From assembly GCA_050248795.1 (NCBI GenBank), contig JBFWRS010000010.1, positions 1 to 64,000 on the forward strand: a DNA stretch of 64,000 nt. The letters are read 5' to 3'. This DNA is from CAZTDU01 sp050248795. GTDB taxonomy: Bacteria > Pseudomonadota > Gammaproteobacteria > Burkholderiales > SG8-39. Below, piece after piece: positions 43,771 through 50,619 of the stretch (positions within the stretch are counted from its first letter, which is position 1; each line of letters opens with the position of its first letter). The notes under the pieces were generated by a model, which saw only the letters and a program-made list of their open reading frames with translations, was not told the origin of the DNA and made no database searches. The translations under genes were made by a program, and so were the position numbers.

Positions 43771-43932
43771 ATGAGCGACCACAAGCCAGCACCCACCAAG
43801 GTTCCCGACGGCCAGTCGCGCTACTTCACCACGCGCCAGATGCCGGCCAACGACAAGGGCTTCGTCGGTTTCGAGACCGTCTGGGAGCCGATGCAGAAGG
43901 AAGCCGAGTACCAGACGCCGAAGAAGCCGTAG
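43771..43932 (+). CDS. Unrecognised 53-residue protein ending the apr operon
   Basis: An ATG at 43771 opens a 54-codon frame to TAG at 43930-43932. The product (MSDHKPAPTKVPDGQSRYFT at its start, ending EAEYQTPKKP) is hydrophilic, has no cysteine or membrane segment, and keeps Pro- and Lys-rich ends around a central DKGFVGFETVWEP. The third-position GC bias is strong and there is a hairpin just after the stop, both favouring a real gene. It follows the FKBP gene by 61 bases that contain a short CACCAGCACC direct repeat. Function unknown. Confidence 0.55.
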   Translation: MSDHKPAPTKVPDGQSRYFTTRQMPANDKGFVGFETVWEPMQKEAEYQTPKKP

Positions 43933-43948
43933 GCGCCGTGCCTTGACT

Positions 43949-43972
43949 CGGGCGCGCGGCCTCGCGCGCCCG
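43949..43972. terminator. Strong hairpin between the apr operon and sat
   Basis: Perfect ten-base arms CGGGCGCGCG and CGCGCGCCCG around the loop GCCT, lying between the convergent 53-residue gene and sat. It has no long T-run but is the obvious candidate for a two-way terminator. Confidence 0.6.
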
Positions 43973-43975
43973 GGA

Positions 43976-45148
43976 TTACTTGTCCAGCGTAGCGTAGTAC
44001 TCGCGCAGGACTTCCAGCACCTCCGGCCGGCTGAACTCCGCCGGTACCGGCGTGCCTTCCGACAGCCACTTGCGCAGTTGCGTGCCCGACACCTGCAACT
44101 GGTCCTTCGCATCGTGCGGACAGGTTCGCCCCGAGGCCATGCCGCCGCAGCGGTAGCACCAGAACGTCACGTCCATCTTCAGCGCCTGCGTCTCCAGCGC
44201 GCCCCTGGGCACGCTGTCGAAGATGCGGTGGGCATCGAACGGCCCGTAGTAGCTGCCGACGCCGGCATGGTCGCGGCCGACGATCTGGTGCGAGCAACCG
44301 TAGTTCTGGCGGAACACCGCGTGCAGCAGCGCCTCGCGCGGCCCGGCGTATCGCATGTCCAGCGGATAGCCCGCCTGCACCACGGTATTGGGGCGGAAGT
44401 AATGCTCGACCAGCACGCCGATGGCCTTCGTGCGCACATCGGCCGGGATGTCGCCGGGCTTCAGGTTGCCGAGCAGCGAATGCACCAGCACGCCGTCGCA
44501 GGTTTCGATCGCCACCTTGGCGAGGTATTCGTGCGAGCGGTGCATCGGATTGCGCGTCTGGAACGCCGCGACCTTCGACCAGCCCATTTTCTCGAACGCG
44601 GCGCGCGTCTCGGCGGGCGTCATGAACAGCTCGCCGTAGCGCGCCTTGAAGCCGCCGTCGGACAGCACCGTCACCGGACCGGCGAGATTGACGTTGCCCT
44701 GCTCCATCACCATTTTCACGCCGGGGTGCGCCGGATCAGCGGTGCCGAACACCGCCTGGCATTCATGCGCCTTGTCGATCGAATACTGCTCGGTGAGCTT
44801 CATCGTCGCTATCGGCTGGCCGAGCTCGTCGACCAGCGCCACGTCCTCGCCGATCTTCAGTGCGTCCGCGGTGCGCGCGTCGGTGGAAAGCGTGATCGGG
44901 ATCGGCCAGAAGAAGTCGCCGGAGGTGCGCAGGTGATCGCACACGCCGCGCCAGTCGGCATGGCCCATGAATCCATCGAGCGGCGTGAAGCCACCGATGC
45001 CGAGCATGATGAGGTCGCCCTTCTCGCGCGACGAAACCTTGACTTTGGGAAGCGAGAGCGCGCGTGCCCGCTCGGCTGCAAGGGCGTCGCCCTGCAGCGC
45101 CAGCGGCTTCAGCGGCCCTCCTCCGTGAGGCGAGACCAATCCGGGCAT
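43976..45148 (-). CDS. sat: Sulfate adenylyltransferase (ATP sulfurylase), dissimilatory type
   Basis: A 390-residue protein of the homomeric Sat family. It shows the ATP-site motif QTRNPMHRSHEY and GRDHAGVGSYYG, with a PUA-like N-terminal domain (KVKVSSREKGDLIMLGIGGFTPL). The C-terminus carries a small CxxC/CxH zinc-like segment (FWCYRCGGMASGRTCPHDAKD). It makes ATP and sulfate from APS and pyrophosphate, the substrate-level phosphorylation step after AprBA. An AAGGAG site precedes the ATG. It converges with the apr operon instead of ending it. Confidence 0.95.
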   Translation of the reverse strand: MPGLVSPHGGGPLKPLALQGDALAAERARALSLPKVKVSSREKGDLIMLGIGGFTPLDGFMGHADWRGVCDHLRTSGDFFWPIPITLSTDARTADALKIGEDVALVDELGQPIATMKLTEQYSIDKAHECQAVFGTADPAHPGVKMVMEQGNVNLAGPVTVLSDGGFKARYGELFMTPAETRAAFEKMGWSKVAAFQTRNPMHRSHEYLAKVAIETCDGVLVHSLLGNLKPGDIPADVRTKAIGVLVEHYFRPNTVVQAGYPLDMRYAGPREALLHAVFRQNYGCSHQIVGRDHAGVGSYYGPFDAHRIFDSVPRGALETQALKMDVTFWCYRCGGMASGRTCPHDAKDQLQVSGTQLRKWLSEGTPVPAEFSRPEVLEVLREYYATLDK

Positions 45149-45202
45149 CGAGTTATTCTCCTTGGAGCGTCGTCAGTGCAACAAGCCAGCCATTTTGATT
45201 CG

Positions 45203-45235
45203 CTCATAAGCCGCATTGATTTCAGCGCTTATGAG
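45203..45235. promoter_or_regulatory. Inverted repeat in the divergent sat/chrB control region
   Basis: Perfect nine-base arms CTCATAAGC (45203-45211) and GCTTATGAG (45227-45235), 24 bp centre to centre, in the 127-base region between the divergent starts of sat (45148) and the chrB-like gene (45276). The spacing would present both arms on one face of the helix, as expected of a dimeric or tetrameric repressor. The region has no clear sigma-70 boxes. Confidence 0.5.
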
Positions 45236-45275
45236 AGTCACGGCACGCTGCAGGCAGACGCGTTGATAAACTAGC

Positions 45276-46235
45276 ATGATGCCCAGCGAACCAACACCCG
45301 GCAACAGCACGCACTGGCTCGCGGCGGTAGCGCAGTTCCCGGTAGACGAGCCCGCCACGCGCATGAAGGTGCTGCGCACGCTGGAGGCGCTGGGTGCGGC
45401 GGTGTTGCGCGAAGGCGTGTTCCTGTTCCCTGACAACGCCGACAACCGCCAGGCGCTGGATCGCCTTGCGGAATACCTCGCCAAGGCCGCCGGCGGCATG
45501 CACGTGCTGCGGGTCACGGCGTCCTCCGCGCAGCAGCAGGACGCATTCCGCGCCATGTTCGACCGCTCCTCGCGCTATGAGAACCTGTCCAAGACGGTGC
45601 GCAGCCTCAAGGTCGGTTTCGGCGTCGCCGACCCGGCGGCGATCTCGCGCGTGCTGCACAAGCAGCGCCGCGAGTTCGAGTCCATCAGCGCGCTGGATTT
45701 CTTCCCCTCCGGCGCGCACCAGTCGGCAAAGTCGGCGCTCGCGGAAGCCGAAGCGGAGGTGAAGAAGCTGCTGTTCCCGACGCAGTCGCAGGGCGGTCTC
45801 GCCGCCGGCGAGAAGCTGCTCGGGCGCACCTGGATCACGCGGCGGCCGCTGTTCGCCGACCGGCTTGCCTGCGCGTGGCTGATCCGCAGGTTCATCGACC
45901 CCGAAGCGCAGATGGCCTGGCTGGACAAGGGCCAGCCGCTGCCCCCTTCGGCGATCACGTATGCCTTCGACGGCGCGCACTTCGCCAACAGCGAATCGCG
46001 CGTGACGTTCGAGGAGATGCTGGTGCGGCTCGACCTGGCGAAGAACGCCGCGCTGCTGAAGATCGGCGGCATCGTGCACTTCCTCGAAGTCAAGGGCACG
46101 CCGGTGCCCGAGGCCGCCGGCGTGCAGACGCTGCTGCAGGGCGCCGCGCGGCGCGCCAGTTCCGACGACGAACTGCTGCAGGAGATCGAGAAGACCTTCG
46201 ACCTGCTTTACGAGGCCTATCACCAGCCATCCTAA
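45276..46235 (+). CDS. ChrB-like chromate resistance protein
   Basis: A 319-residue protein with the two-part ChrB pattern: an N-terminal half with TRMKVLRTLEALGAAVLREGVFLFP and a C-terminal half with TRRPLFADRLACAWLIRRFIDPEA and a SESRVTFEEMLVRLDL segment. ChrB proteins regulate or assist chromate efflux by ChrA. No chrA gene is present in the window. The alternative ATG one codon later is equally possible. The gene is divergent from sat; because ChrA also moves sulfate-like oxyanions, a role in sulfate balance is conceivable. Confidence 0.8.
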   Translation: MMPSEPTPGNSTHWLAAVAQFPVDEPATRMKVLRTLEALGAAVLREGVFLFPDNADNRQALDRLAEYLAKAAGGMHVLRVTASSAQQQDAFRAMFDRSSRYENLSKTVRSLKVGFGVADPAAISRVLHKQRREFESISALDFFPSGAHQSAKSALAEAEAEVKKLLFPTQSQGGLAAGEKLLGRTWITRRPLFADRLACAWLIRRFIDPEAQMAWLDKGQPLPPSAITYAFDGAHFANSESRVTFEEMLVRLDLAKNAALLKIGGIVHFLEVKGTPVPEAAGVQTLLQGAARRASSDDELLQEIEKTFDLLYEAYHQPS

Positions 46236-46264
46236 CGGCCGGCGCACCAGCCATCCTGACGGCC
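46221..46264. repeat. Two-copy 20-bp direct repeat after the chrB-like gene
   Basis: CACCAGCCATCCTAACGGCC at 46221-46240 recurs at 46245-46264 with one change (A to G), period 24 bp. The first copy holds the chrB stop codon, so the second is probably a slippage duplication of the gene's end. Confidence 0.7.
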
Positions 46265-46275
46265 AGGCATCACGC

Positions 46276-47730
46276 CTAGCGGCGCCTCTCCTCCTTCAGT
46301 TCGACCAGGTGCTGCTCGCGCAGCACGCGCAGGCGTGCATCGACCGCCGAGAGTTCGTAGAAGTCCCCATCGCCCGCGGTCTGCGCCAGCTGCAACTGCT
46401 CGATGGCGGCCGCGAGGCTGCCGCGCAGCGCGTACGCCTCGGCCTGCGCGCGGTGCTGCTGCAGGCGCTTGCCCAGCGCTGCGTACGCCCGCGCCTGCAG
46501 CGCATGCAAGCGGTCGTCGCGCGGGTAGTACTTCAGGTTGCGGCTCACCAGGTCGAGCGCATCGGCCGCCCGCGCGAGCTCGTGCAGCGCATCGGCAGCG
46601 GCATAGATCAGCGGCCGGCGGCTGGGATGGCGCTTCATCGCCGCCTCGAGCACCCTGAGCCCGCCCGCGGCATCCCCGCGCGCCTGCAGGATGCGCGCGG
46701 CCAGCGTCTCCAGCATCGGGCTGTCGGCGCCGAGCGCGCGCACCCGGGCAAGCTCGACCCCCGCCTCGCCCGCGCGCTTGGCGCGCAGCAGCGCAACCGC
46801 GAGGCCGAACCGTGCGCCCGCCTCGCTCGCGAACCTGCGGTCCTGGATCACCGCCTGGAACGCTGCCACCGCCTGCTGCGCATCGCCGGCCTCGGCACGC
46901 AGCTTGCCGCGCACCAGGTGGTATTCCAGCGAGTCCGCACGCTGCCGGTACGGCAGGTCGGCGACGCGGTTCTGCGCGTCGGCAATGCGCTCGGTGTTCA
47001 TCGGGTGCGTGCGCAGGTAACCCGGGAACGTGCCATCGTCCATCGCGCGGGTGGCACGCTGCAGCTTCTCGAAAAAGAGCGGCATCGCCGCAGGATCGAA
47101 CCCGGCGCCTGAAAGCGCCTGGATGCCGATGCGGTCTGCCTCGCGCTCGAAATCGCGCGAGAAATTGAGGAAGCGCTGCACCGAGATTCCCTGCAGTGCG
47201 GCGGCCGCGCCCGCCGCCAGGTCGGGATTCGAGCGCGCCGCGAGGATCGCGGCGATGGTGCCCAGCATCACCGGCATGCTGAGTTTCGACTGGTCGCTGA
47301 ATTGGCGCGCGATATGGCGTTGCGTGACGTGCGCGATCTCGTGCGCGAGCACCGAGGCGAGCTCGGACTCGGTGTCCGAGGCCATGATGAGCCCGGTATG
47401 CACGCCGATGAAGCCCCCCGGCAGCGCGAAGGCGTTGACCGTGACGTCGCGCAGCGCAAAGAACTCGAAATCGTCGCGCGCACCAGGGCTTGCCTCGACC
47501 AGCCGCGCGCCGAGGTTGCGCAGGTACTCCTGCACCTCGGCATCTCCCAGGTAGTCCGGATCGCGCCGGATGTCGCGCATGACGCCCTCGCCGATGCGGC
47601 GCTCCATCTGCGGCGACAGCGTGCTGCTCGACACGTCGCCCAGGTCGGGCAGGCGTTGCGCCGCCGCGAGCGGGGCATGCATGCCGGCAAGCGCGACCAG
47701 GGTAAGCAAGGGAAGCAGGAGCCGGCGCAT
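46276..47730 (-). CDS. bepA: BepA-like periplasmic M48 metalloprotease with TPR domain
   Basis: A 484-residue protein with a signal peptide (MRRLLLPLLTLVALAGM, cleaved near AAAQ), the zinc motif HEIAH (130-134), third ligand in the FSRDFEREADRIGI segment, and a C-terminal TPR superhelix from about 275. Length and order match E. coli BepA, which proofs BamA/LptD assembly in the outer membrane. The frame extends upstream into moaC antisense; the ATG at 47730 gives the signal peptide. It is divergent from moaC. Confidence 0.88.
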   Translation of the reverse strand: MRRLLLPLLTLVALAGMHAPLAAAQRLPDLGDVSSSTLSPQMERRIGEGVMRDIRRDPDYLGDAEVQEYLRNLGARLVEASPGARDDFEFFALRDVTVNAFALPGGFIGVHTGLIMASDTESELASVLAHEIAHVTQRHIARQFSDQSKLSMPVMLGTIAAILAARSNPDLAAGAAAALQGISVQRFLNFSRDFEREADRIGIQALSGAGFDPAAMPLFFEKLQRATRAMDDGTFPGYLRTHPMNTERIADAQNRVADLPYRQRADSLEYHLVRGKLRAEAGDAQQAVAAFQAVIQDRRFASEAGARFGLAVALLRAKRAGEAGVELARVRALGADSPMLETLAARILQARGDAAGGLRVLEAAMKRHPSRRPLIYAAADALHELARAADALDLVSRNLKYYPRDDRLHALQARAYAALGKRLQQHRAQAEAYALRGSLAAAIEQLQLAQTAGDGDFYELSAVDARLRVLREQHLVELKEERRR

Positions 47731-47767
47731 GCGATTATGATAACCGTCGCTCCTACAAGTTCCTGAC

Positions 47768-48289
47768 ATGACACGGAAAAGCCGATCCGCACTGACGCAT
47801 TTCGACCGCCAGGGCAAGGCCCACATGGTTGACGTCGGCGCCAAGTCCGAGACCCACCGCGTGGCACTCGCCTCCGGCCGCATCCACATGCTGCCGGCGA
47901 CGCTGCGCGCGGTCATCGAGGGCAGCGCGAAGAAAGGCGACGTGCTCGGCGTCGCGCGCATCGCCGCGATCCAGGCCGCCAAGAACACGCCGGCGCTGAT
48001 CCCGCTTGCGCACCCGATCGCGATCACGCGCGTCGCCATCGACTTCGACATCGATGCCGATGCCTGCGCGGTGACGATCCTGGCCCGGGTCGAGTGCCGC
48101 GGCCGTACCGGTGTCGAGATGGAGGCGCTGTGCGCCGCCGCGGCGGGACTGTTGACGATCTACGACATGCTGAAGGCCGTGGACCGCGGCATGACCATGA
48201 CCGGGTTGCAGCTGGAGGAAAAGCGCGGCGGCAAGTCCGGCAGCTACGTGCGCGGCGCGAAGTCCGGCACGCGGCGGGCCTCGCGCTAG
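47768..48289 (+). CDS. moaC: Cyclic pyranopterin monophosphate synthase MoaC
   Basis: A 173-residue protein with MoaC motifs: HMVDVGAKSETHRVALASG, KKGDVLGVARIAAIQAAKNT, RGRTGVEMEAL and the KAVDRGM catalytic lysine segment. The active-site segment reads IPLAHP where the common form is IPLCHP; this Cys-to-Ala change occurs near the pterin pocket. It makes cyclic pyranopterin monophosphate for molybdenum cofactor. A Lys/Arg-rich C-terminal tail is unusual. The last bases overlap the convergent DUF302 gene. Confidence 0.92.
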   Translation: MTRKSRSALTHFDRQGKAHMVDVGAKSETHRVALASGRIHMLPATLRAVIEGSAKKGDVLGVARIAAIQAAKNTPALIPLAHPIAITRVAIDFDIDADACAVTILARVECRGRTGVEMEALCAAAAGLLTIYDMLKAVDRGMTMTGLQLEEKRGGKSGSYVRGAKSGTRRASR

Positions 48290-48771
48290 CGGCCTGCGGC
48301 CTCCCGCGCGATCGCATCCAGCATCGCGTCCACCTCCGCGAGCGCCGCCTTCGATGCCGGCGACCCGTCGCGGCGCGCGGTGCGCTGGTAGGCGACGAAC
48401 ACCTTCTGCGGCGAACCCGCCAGCGCGTACACGACGATGCTGTAAGGACACAGCGCCGCGTTCGCGGGATCCGCCTCCATCGCCTTGCGCGACAGCGCGG
48501 CGCTGCAGAACACGAAGGCCTGCGCGTCCGCGTAGACCTTGCGCGTCGCGCCGAGGTCCTTGCCGGTGCGCTCGAGCATGCGGCCGACGTAGGACTGGTA
48601 GTCCACCACCAGCCCTCGACCCTCGATGGCAAGCTTCAGGTCGTCGCGCACGTCCTCGAACCTGCCGGCGGCCGGATACGAGACGATGGTGCCGGGTTCC
48701 GCCGCCACCGCCGCCACCCAGGCAAGCGCGGCCAGCAGCGCAGCAACGATCCTAGAGGCGCATGTAGGCAT
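48286..48771 (-). CDS. DUF302 periplasmic protein, third gene of the ECF sigma operon
   Basis: A 161-residue protein. Residues 1-24 are a signal peptide (ending AWVAAVAAE); the rest is a DUF302 domain (GTIVSYPAAGRFEDVRDDLK, and later FVFCSAALSRKAMEADP with a cysteine, then ALCPYSIVVYAL with a second). Two cysteines of the mature part could form a redox pair. The ATG at 48771 lies inside the end of the anti-sigma gene (20-base overlap), so it is coupled to it. DUF302 proteins are often found beside sulfur or thiol metabolism genes; the role here is inference. Confidence 0.8.
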   Translation of the reverse strand: MPTCASRIVAALLAALAWVAAVAAEPGTIVSYPAAGRFEDVRDDLKLAIEGRGLVVDYQSYVGRMLERTGKDLGATRKVYADAQAFVFCSAALSRKAMEADPANAALCPYSIVVYALAGSPQKVFVAYQRTARRDGSPASKAALAEVDAMLDAIAREAAGR

Positions 48772-49444
48772 AGCCTTCCGTGGTCTGCAGGCGGCCGATC
48801 TCGGCGATGCCGGACGGCACCACCGTCGCCCCGGGCACCACCTGCGCCGGGCCGATGCCGCGGCGTTCCAGCGTGTTGTAGCAGACGCGGAATTCGACGC
48901 CTCTCCTGCCGAATTCCCGCACCAGCGGCGCGAACTCCGCGCCGGTTTCGTCTCGCGCCCCGCTGAGGAGGAAATCGACGCCGCTGTTGTGCGCAACGAC
49001 GACCACCTTGACCGCCGGCGAAGCCTGCAGGTGGTTGCGCAGGTTGCGCAGCGCCGCACTCGCGGTCTCGCCATTCGAGATGTGGTAGACGACGCGCGGC
49101 GCCGGATCCGGCGCGTGCAGCGGCCCGGCCAGAAACACCCAGCCGGCGAGCAGCAACGCGCATACGCCAGGCGCTGCGAGCGCGAAAGGCGAGCGCAGCA
49201 GCGCGGCGACGCGTCCGCGTGCAGGCAGATCGATGTCCGCATGCAACCGGCGGCGCAGCGCCTCGGGCGCGCGCGGCGCCTGCGCGTGTCGCGCCACCGC
49301 CTCGCGCGCCGCCTCCAGGGCAGCGAGCGTGCGCCGGCAGCGCGCGCACGACTCCAGGTGAGCCTGTACCGCGAGGGCATCCCTGACTTCGAGTTCGCCG
49401 TCGACGTGTGCATCCAGAAGCCTTGCAGTCTCCGCGCAGTTCAT
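48752..49444 (-). CDS. Anti-sigma factor: zinc-finger (ZAS) domain, membrane helix and periplasmic DsrE-like domain
   Basis: A 230-residue protein with an unusual architecture. Residues 1-50 are a ZAS/zf-HC2 anti-sigma domain with the Hx3Cx2C motif His29-Cys33-Cys36 (HLESCARC) and Cys3. A membrane helix lies at about 86-107 (SPFALAAPGVCALLLAGWVFLAG). Residues 117-230, outside the membrane, form a DsrE-like domain: RVVYHISNGETASAALRNL, then VVVAHNSGVDFLL, and Cys188 in GVEFRVCYNTLERRG. This domain is strongly similar to the lipoprotein at 50121-50552. The start overlaps the sigma gene by four bases (ATGA). It probably holds the sigma factor until a periplasmic signal is sensed. Confidence 0.85.
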   Translation of the reverse strand: MNCAETARLLDAHVDGELEVRDALAVQAHLESCARCRRTLAALEAAREAVARHAQAPRAPEALRRRLHADIDLPARGRVAALLRSPFALAAPGVCALLLAGWVFLAGPLHAPDPAPRVVYHISNGETASAALRNLRNHLQASPAVKVVVVAHNSGVDFLLSGARDETGAEFAPLVREFGRRGVEFRVCYNTLERRGIGPAQVVPGATVVPSGIAEIGRLQTTEGYAYMRL

Positions 49445-50001
49445 GTCCCGGTTTCCTCCTGCCTCGCGCTGCCGGCAATCCGCTCCAGCAGCAGCCGCCG
49501 AGACCGGGCCAGCCTCGACATCACCGTACCCAGCGGAATGCCGGCGATCGAGGCGATCTCGCGATAGCTGCAGCCGTGCAGTTCACGCAGCACCAGCACC
49601 TCGCGAAAATCCGGCGGCAGCGCGCGGATGCAAGCGCGTACCAGCTCCCCCTCGGCGCGCTGCATCGCGGCAGCCTCGGGACTGCGCGGAAACGGGATTA
49701 CCGCGCCAGCGGCGGAGGATTCCGCGTCCATGGTTTCCTCGTCGAACTCGCTGGACACCACCCCATGGCGCTCGCGGTCGCGCAGCTCGTGGCAGGCGTT
49801 GCGCACGATCTTCAGCAGCCAACCCCCGCCGTCGCCGCCGCGAAAGGAACCGTAGAACCGGTAGGCGCGCAGGTACGCGTCCTGCACCGCGTCCCGGGCA
49901 GCGTCTTCGTTGCGGGTAAGCCAGAACGCCAGCGCGTACGCCGCATCCAGGTGCGGCAGCATCAGGCGCTCGAAACTCGCGCACTTGTCCTCCGGATCCA
50001 T
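49441..50001 (-). CDS. ECF-type RNA polymerase sigma factor
   Basis: A 186-residue sigma factor of the minimal kind: sigma-2 (about 10-80: FERLMLPHLDAAYALAFWLT, and ARDAVQDAYLRAYRFYGSF for the -10 contacts), a linker of about 35 residues, and sigma-4 (about 115-170: IRALPPDFREVLVLRELHGC, then SYREIASIAGIPLGTVMSRL for the -35 contacts). There is no extra C-terminal domain. It is the first gene of the operon sigma > anti-sigma > DUF302 and lies behind a promoter that it may itself use. Confidence 0.92.
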   Translation of the reverse strand: MDPEDKCASFERLMLPHLDAAYALAFWLTRNEDAARDAVQDAYLRAYRFYGSFRGGDGGGWLLKIVRNACHELRDRERHGVVSSEFDEETMDAESSAAGAVIPFPRSPEAAAMQRAEGELVRACIRALPPDFREVLVLRELHGCSYREIASIAGIPLGTVMSRLARSRRLLLERIAGSARQEETGT

Positions 50002-50019
50002 CGCCCCCCTTCGTCAATG

Positions 50020-50047
50020 TACCGGTGCCGGGACGATCTTATTCCCG
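50020..50047 (-). promoter_or_regulatory. Candidate ECF promoter of the sigma/anti-sigma operon
   Basis: On the minus strand CGGGAAT (50041-50047) is followed by 17 bases and GGTA (50020-50023), then the sigma ATG 19 bases on, with an AAGGGGGG site. The GGAAT-type -35 and this spacing are typical of ECF promoters. It mirrors the plus-strand promoter at 50051-50078, and both share the palindrome 50041-50057. Confidence 0.6.
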
Positions 50048-50050
50048 CGG

Positions 50051-50078
50051 CGGGAATATTTCCGTACTGATCCCGGTA
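50051..50078 (+). promoter_or_regulatory. Candidate ECF promoter of the DsrE-like lipoprotein gene
   Basis: CGGGAAT (50051-50057), 17 bases, GGTA (50075-50078), which is the same two boxes and spacing as on the other strand. The two -35 boxes abut in a perfect palindrome (8-bp arms, one central base, 50041-50057). Transcription would start near 50085, about 36 bases before the lipoprotein ATG. Confidence 0.6.
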
Positions 50079-50120
50079 TTGAGTCTTGCAGCACCACCAT
50101 CAACCGGGGAGGAGGAAGTC

Positions 50121-50552
50121 ATGTACCAAAGAATTCTGATCGCGCTATCCGCATTTCTGATGGCAGCCTGCGCCAGTGCGCCGACCGGCCCTGTCGCAGA
50201 AGACAAGGTCATCTATCACGTAAACCACACCGGATCGCAGGCGGTAAACGCATTGCGCAACATCGGCAACCACCTCGAGGTGAACCCGAAGGCGAAGATC
50301 GTCGTCGTCACGCATGCGCAAGGCGTCGACTTCCTCTTCAACGACGCCAAGGACAAGAATGGCAATCCCTACCATGTCGCGGTCGAGCAGCTGAAGCACC
50401 GCGGCGTGCAGTTCGACGTCTGCGAGATCACGCTGCGCAACCGCAAACTGCCGCGAAGCAAGTTCATCCCCGAGGCCACGTTCGTGCCCTCCGGCGTCGC
50501 GGAGATCACGCGCCTGCAGCAGCGCGAGGGGTACGCCTACCTGCGTCCCTAG
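50121..50552 (+). CDS. DsrE-like periplasmic lipoprotein, divergent from the ECF operon
   Basis: A 143-residue protein. Signal peptide with lipobox LMAAC, acyl cysteine Cys17. The mature part is a DsrE-like domain: KVIYHVNHTGSQAVNALRNI, then VVVTHAQGVDFLF, Cys101 in GVQFDVCEITLRNRK, and closing PSGVAEITRLQQREGYAYLRP. These blocks match the C-terminal domain of the anti-sigma factor, including the cysteine. DsrE-family proteins carry sulfur as persulfide in the cytoplasm; here the domain is outside. A GGGGAGGAGG site decides the ATG. It lies 67 bases before soxY. Confidence 0.82.
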   Translation: MYQRILIALSAFLMAACASAPTGPVAEDKVIYHVNHTGSQAVNALRNIGNHLEVNPKAKIVVVTHAQGVDFLFNDAKDKNGNPYHVAVEQLKHRGVQFDVCEITLRNRKLPRSKFIPEATFVPSGVAEITRLQQREGYAYLRP

Positions 50553-50564
50553 GCGCGCGACGGG

Positions 50565-50603
50565 TTGTCAGGAGCGTGCAAACAGTATTAGCATGCGCTA
50601 ATA
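50565..50603 (+). promoter_or_regulatory. soxY promoter region with palindromic operator
   Basis: TTGTCA at 50565-50570 is a -35 candidate. An inverted repeat TATTAGC-ATGC-GCTAATA spans 50586-50603, covering the expected -10 region, and GAGGAGG follows before the soxY ATG at 50620. The position suits a repressor, for instance an ArsR-type SoxR/BigR-like protein known to control sox genes in other bacteria; no such gene is in the window. Confidence 0.55.
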
Positions 50604-50619
50604 GAACTGAGGAGGCTCG

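Noticed and set aside
43710..43946. 78-residue plus-strand frame overlapping the 53-residue gene
   Set aside because: Low-complexity Arg/His/Ala composition in a different frame; the frame at 43771-43932 has better codon bias and a compact end before the hairpin.
46276..48051. 591-residue version of the BepA-like protease
   Set aside because: The N-terminal 107 residues are antisense to moaC. The ATG at 47730 gives a proper signal peptide and the length of BepA.
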